Assembly: GCF_009746715.1 (NCBI RefSeq) | Contig: NZ_VRKW01000001.1 | Location: 1-64,000 of the forward strand | Length of the DNA: 64,000 nucleotides | Source of the DNA: Ketobacter sp. MCCC 1A13808 | Lineage (GTDB): Bacteria > Pseudomonadota > Gammaproteobacteria > Pseudomonadales > Ketobacteraceae | Direction of reading: 5' to 3' | Shown: piece after piece, positions 63,818-64,000 of the stretch | How the letters are laid out: every line of letters begins with the position of its first letter | Numbering within the stretch: the stretch's first letter is position 1 | Notes under the pieces: model-generated | The model's database searches: none | Seen by the model: the letters and a program-made list of their open reading frames with translations, nothing else | Told to the model about the DNA's origin: nothing | Program-made: the position numbers and the translations under genes

Positions 63818-64000
63818 ATGACTTTAACTGCAATGCACTCAAAAACGTTCAATCAACACCACCCTGTCCGTCAAGGTCAGGCCAATTGTGGCCCGGTAAC
63901 TATTCATTATCAGGATGAGGGCTACCTGACCGATAAACCCCTTTTATTAATTATGGGGCTGGGTTCCCAGCTCACGCTGTGGCCCACAGAGTTGGTGAAC
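63818..64000 (+). CDS. Alpha/beta hydrolase, 5' end (cut by the window)
   Basis: The frame from the ATG at 63818 runs off the end of the window after 61 codons. After about 25 residues it reads GPVTIHYQDEGY, and then LLLIMGLGSQLTLWP, the entry strand and oxyanion region of the methylesterase/RdmC-like alpha/beta hydrolases. Catalytic residues are beyond the window. It begins 9 bases after ubiG and may share its transcript. Confidence 0.7.
   Translation, partial: MTLTAMHSKTFNQHHPVRQGQANCGPVTIHYQDEGYLTDKPLLLIMGLGSQLTLWPTELVN

Noticed and set aside
1-64000. CRISPR arrays, insertion sequences, tRNA or rRNA genes
   Set aside because: No regularly spaced repeats, transposase-like frames, or recognisable RNA gene sequences were seen.

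Overview
This 64 kb window is chromosomal DNA from a Gram-negative proteobacterium, most likely a marine or environmental gammaproteobacterium. The evidence is a complete-looking Entner-Doudoroff cluster, a type II secretion operon in the usual gammaproteobacterial order, ubiG/ppnN-type housekeeping genes, YfiR/YfaZ-type envelope proteins and an XrtA-type exopolysaccharide module. Gene density is high, base composition looks balanced, and I see no tRNA, rRNA, insertion sequence or CRISPR. I cannot name the species; a Pseudomonadales lineage is an inference only.

Layout. 1-2.6 kb: the 3' end of a membrane protein gene, a secreted alpha/beta hydrolase of cutinase/PETase type, and an exported MORN-repeat protein. 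2.8-15.2 kb (minus): gspE-F-G-H-I-J-K-L-M, then exeA (gspA) and gspB, a PilZ protein and a UbiB-family kinase; gspC, gspD, gspN and the prepilin peptidase are not in the window. 15.4-20.7 kb: an exported cysteine-patterned protein, galE, a phosphopantetheinyl transferase, pgi and galU. 20.9-25.5 kb: zwf-pgl-edd-eda. 25.8-29 kb: methylmalonyl-CoA mutase and its MeaB GTPase chaperone.

29-42 kb is a regulated exopolysaccharide region: a DUF1631 protein, the PrsK/PrsR two-component pair, then on the opposite strand a beta-barrel protein, a BY-kinase-like protein whose P-loop lysine is missing, a Wzz-type chain-length protein, a Wza-type lipoprotein and the priming glycosylphosphotransferase, with a UDP-sugar dehydrogenase diverging from them. 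galE, galU, pgm and pgi in the same window supply sugar nucleotides. No exosortase, PEP-CTERM substrate or further glycosyltransferase is present, so the locus is split or reduced.

42-49.6 kb holds envelope proteins and a striking cluster: a very small two-partner-secretion passenger, its outer-membrane transporter, a membrane diguanylate cyclase of YfiN architecture and a YfiR-type periplasmic repressor. This looks like a self-contained cyclic-di-GMP/adhesin module. 49.6-54.3 kb holds an amidase, a pore-less voltage-sensor-like membrane protein, a TetR regulator and an exported tandem-duplicated PhlG-like hydrolase, with clear palindromes between the last two. 54.3-58.3 kb encodes a 1311-residue PilZ-DUF1631-GGDEF-EAL protein. 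The window ends with two uncharacterised proteins, phosphoglucomutase, ppnN, ubiG and the start of an alpha/beta hydrolase gene.

The recurrent theme is cyclic-di-GMP control of the cell surface: two PilZ proteins, one diguanylate cyclase, one GGDEF-EAL protein, YfiR, an adhesin-type secretion pair, type II secretion and exopolysaccharide export. All functions are read from sequence motifs by eye; no database search was run.
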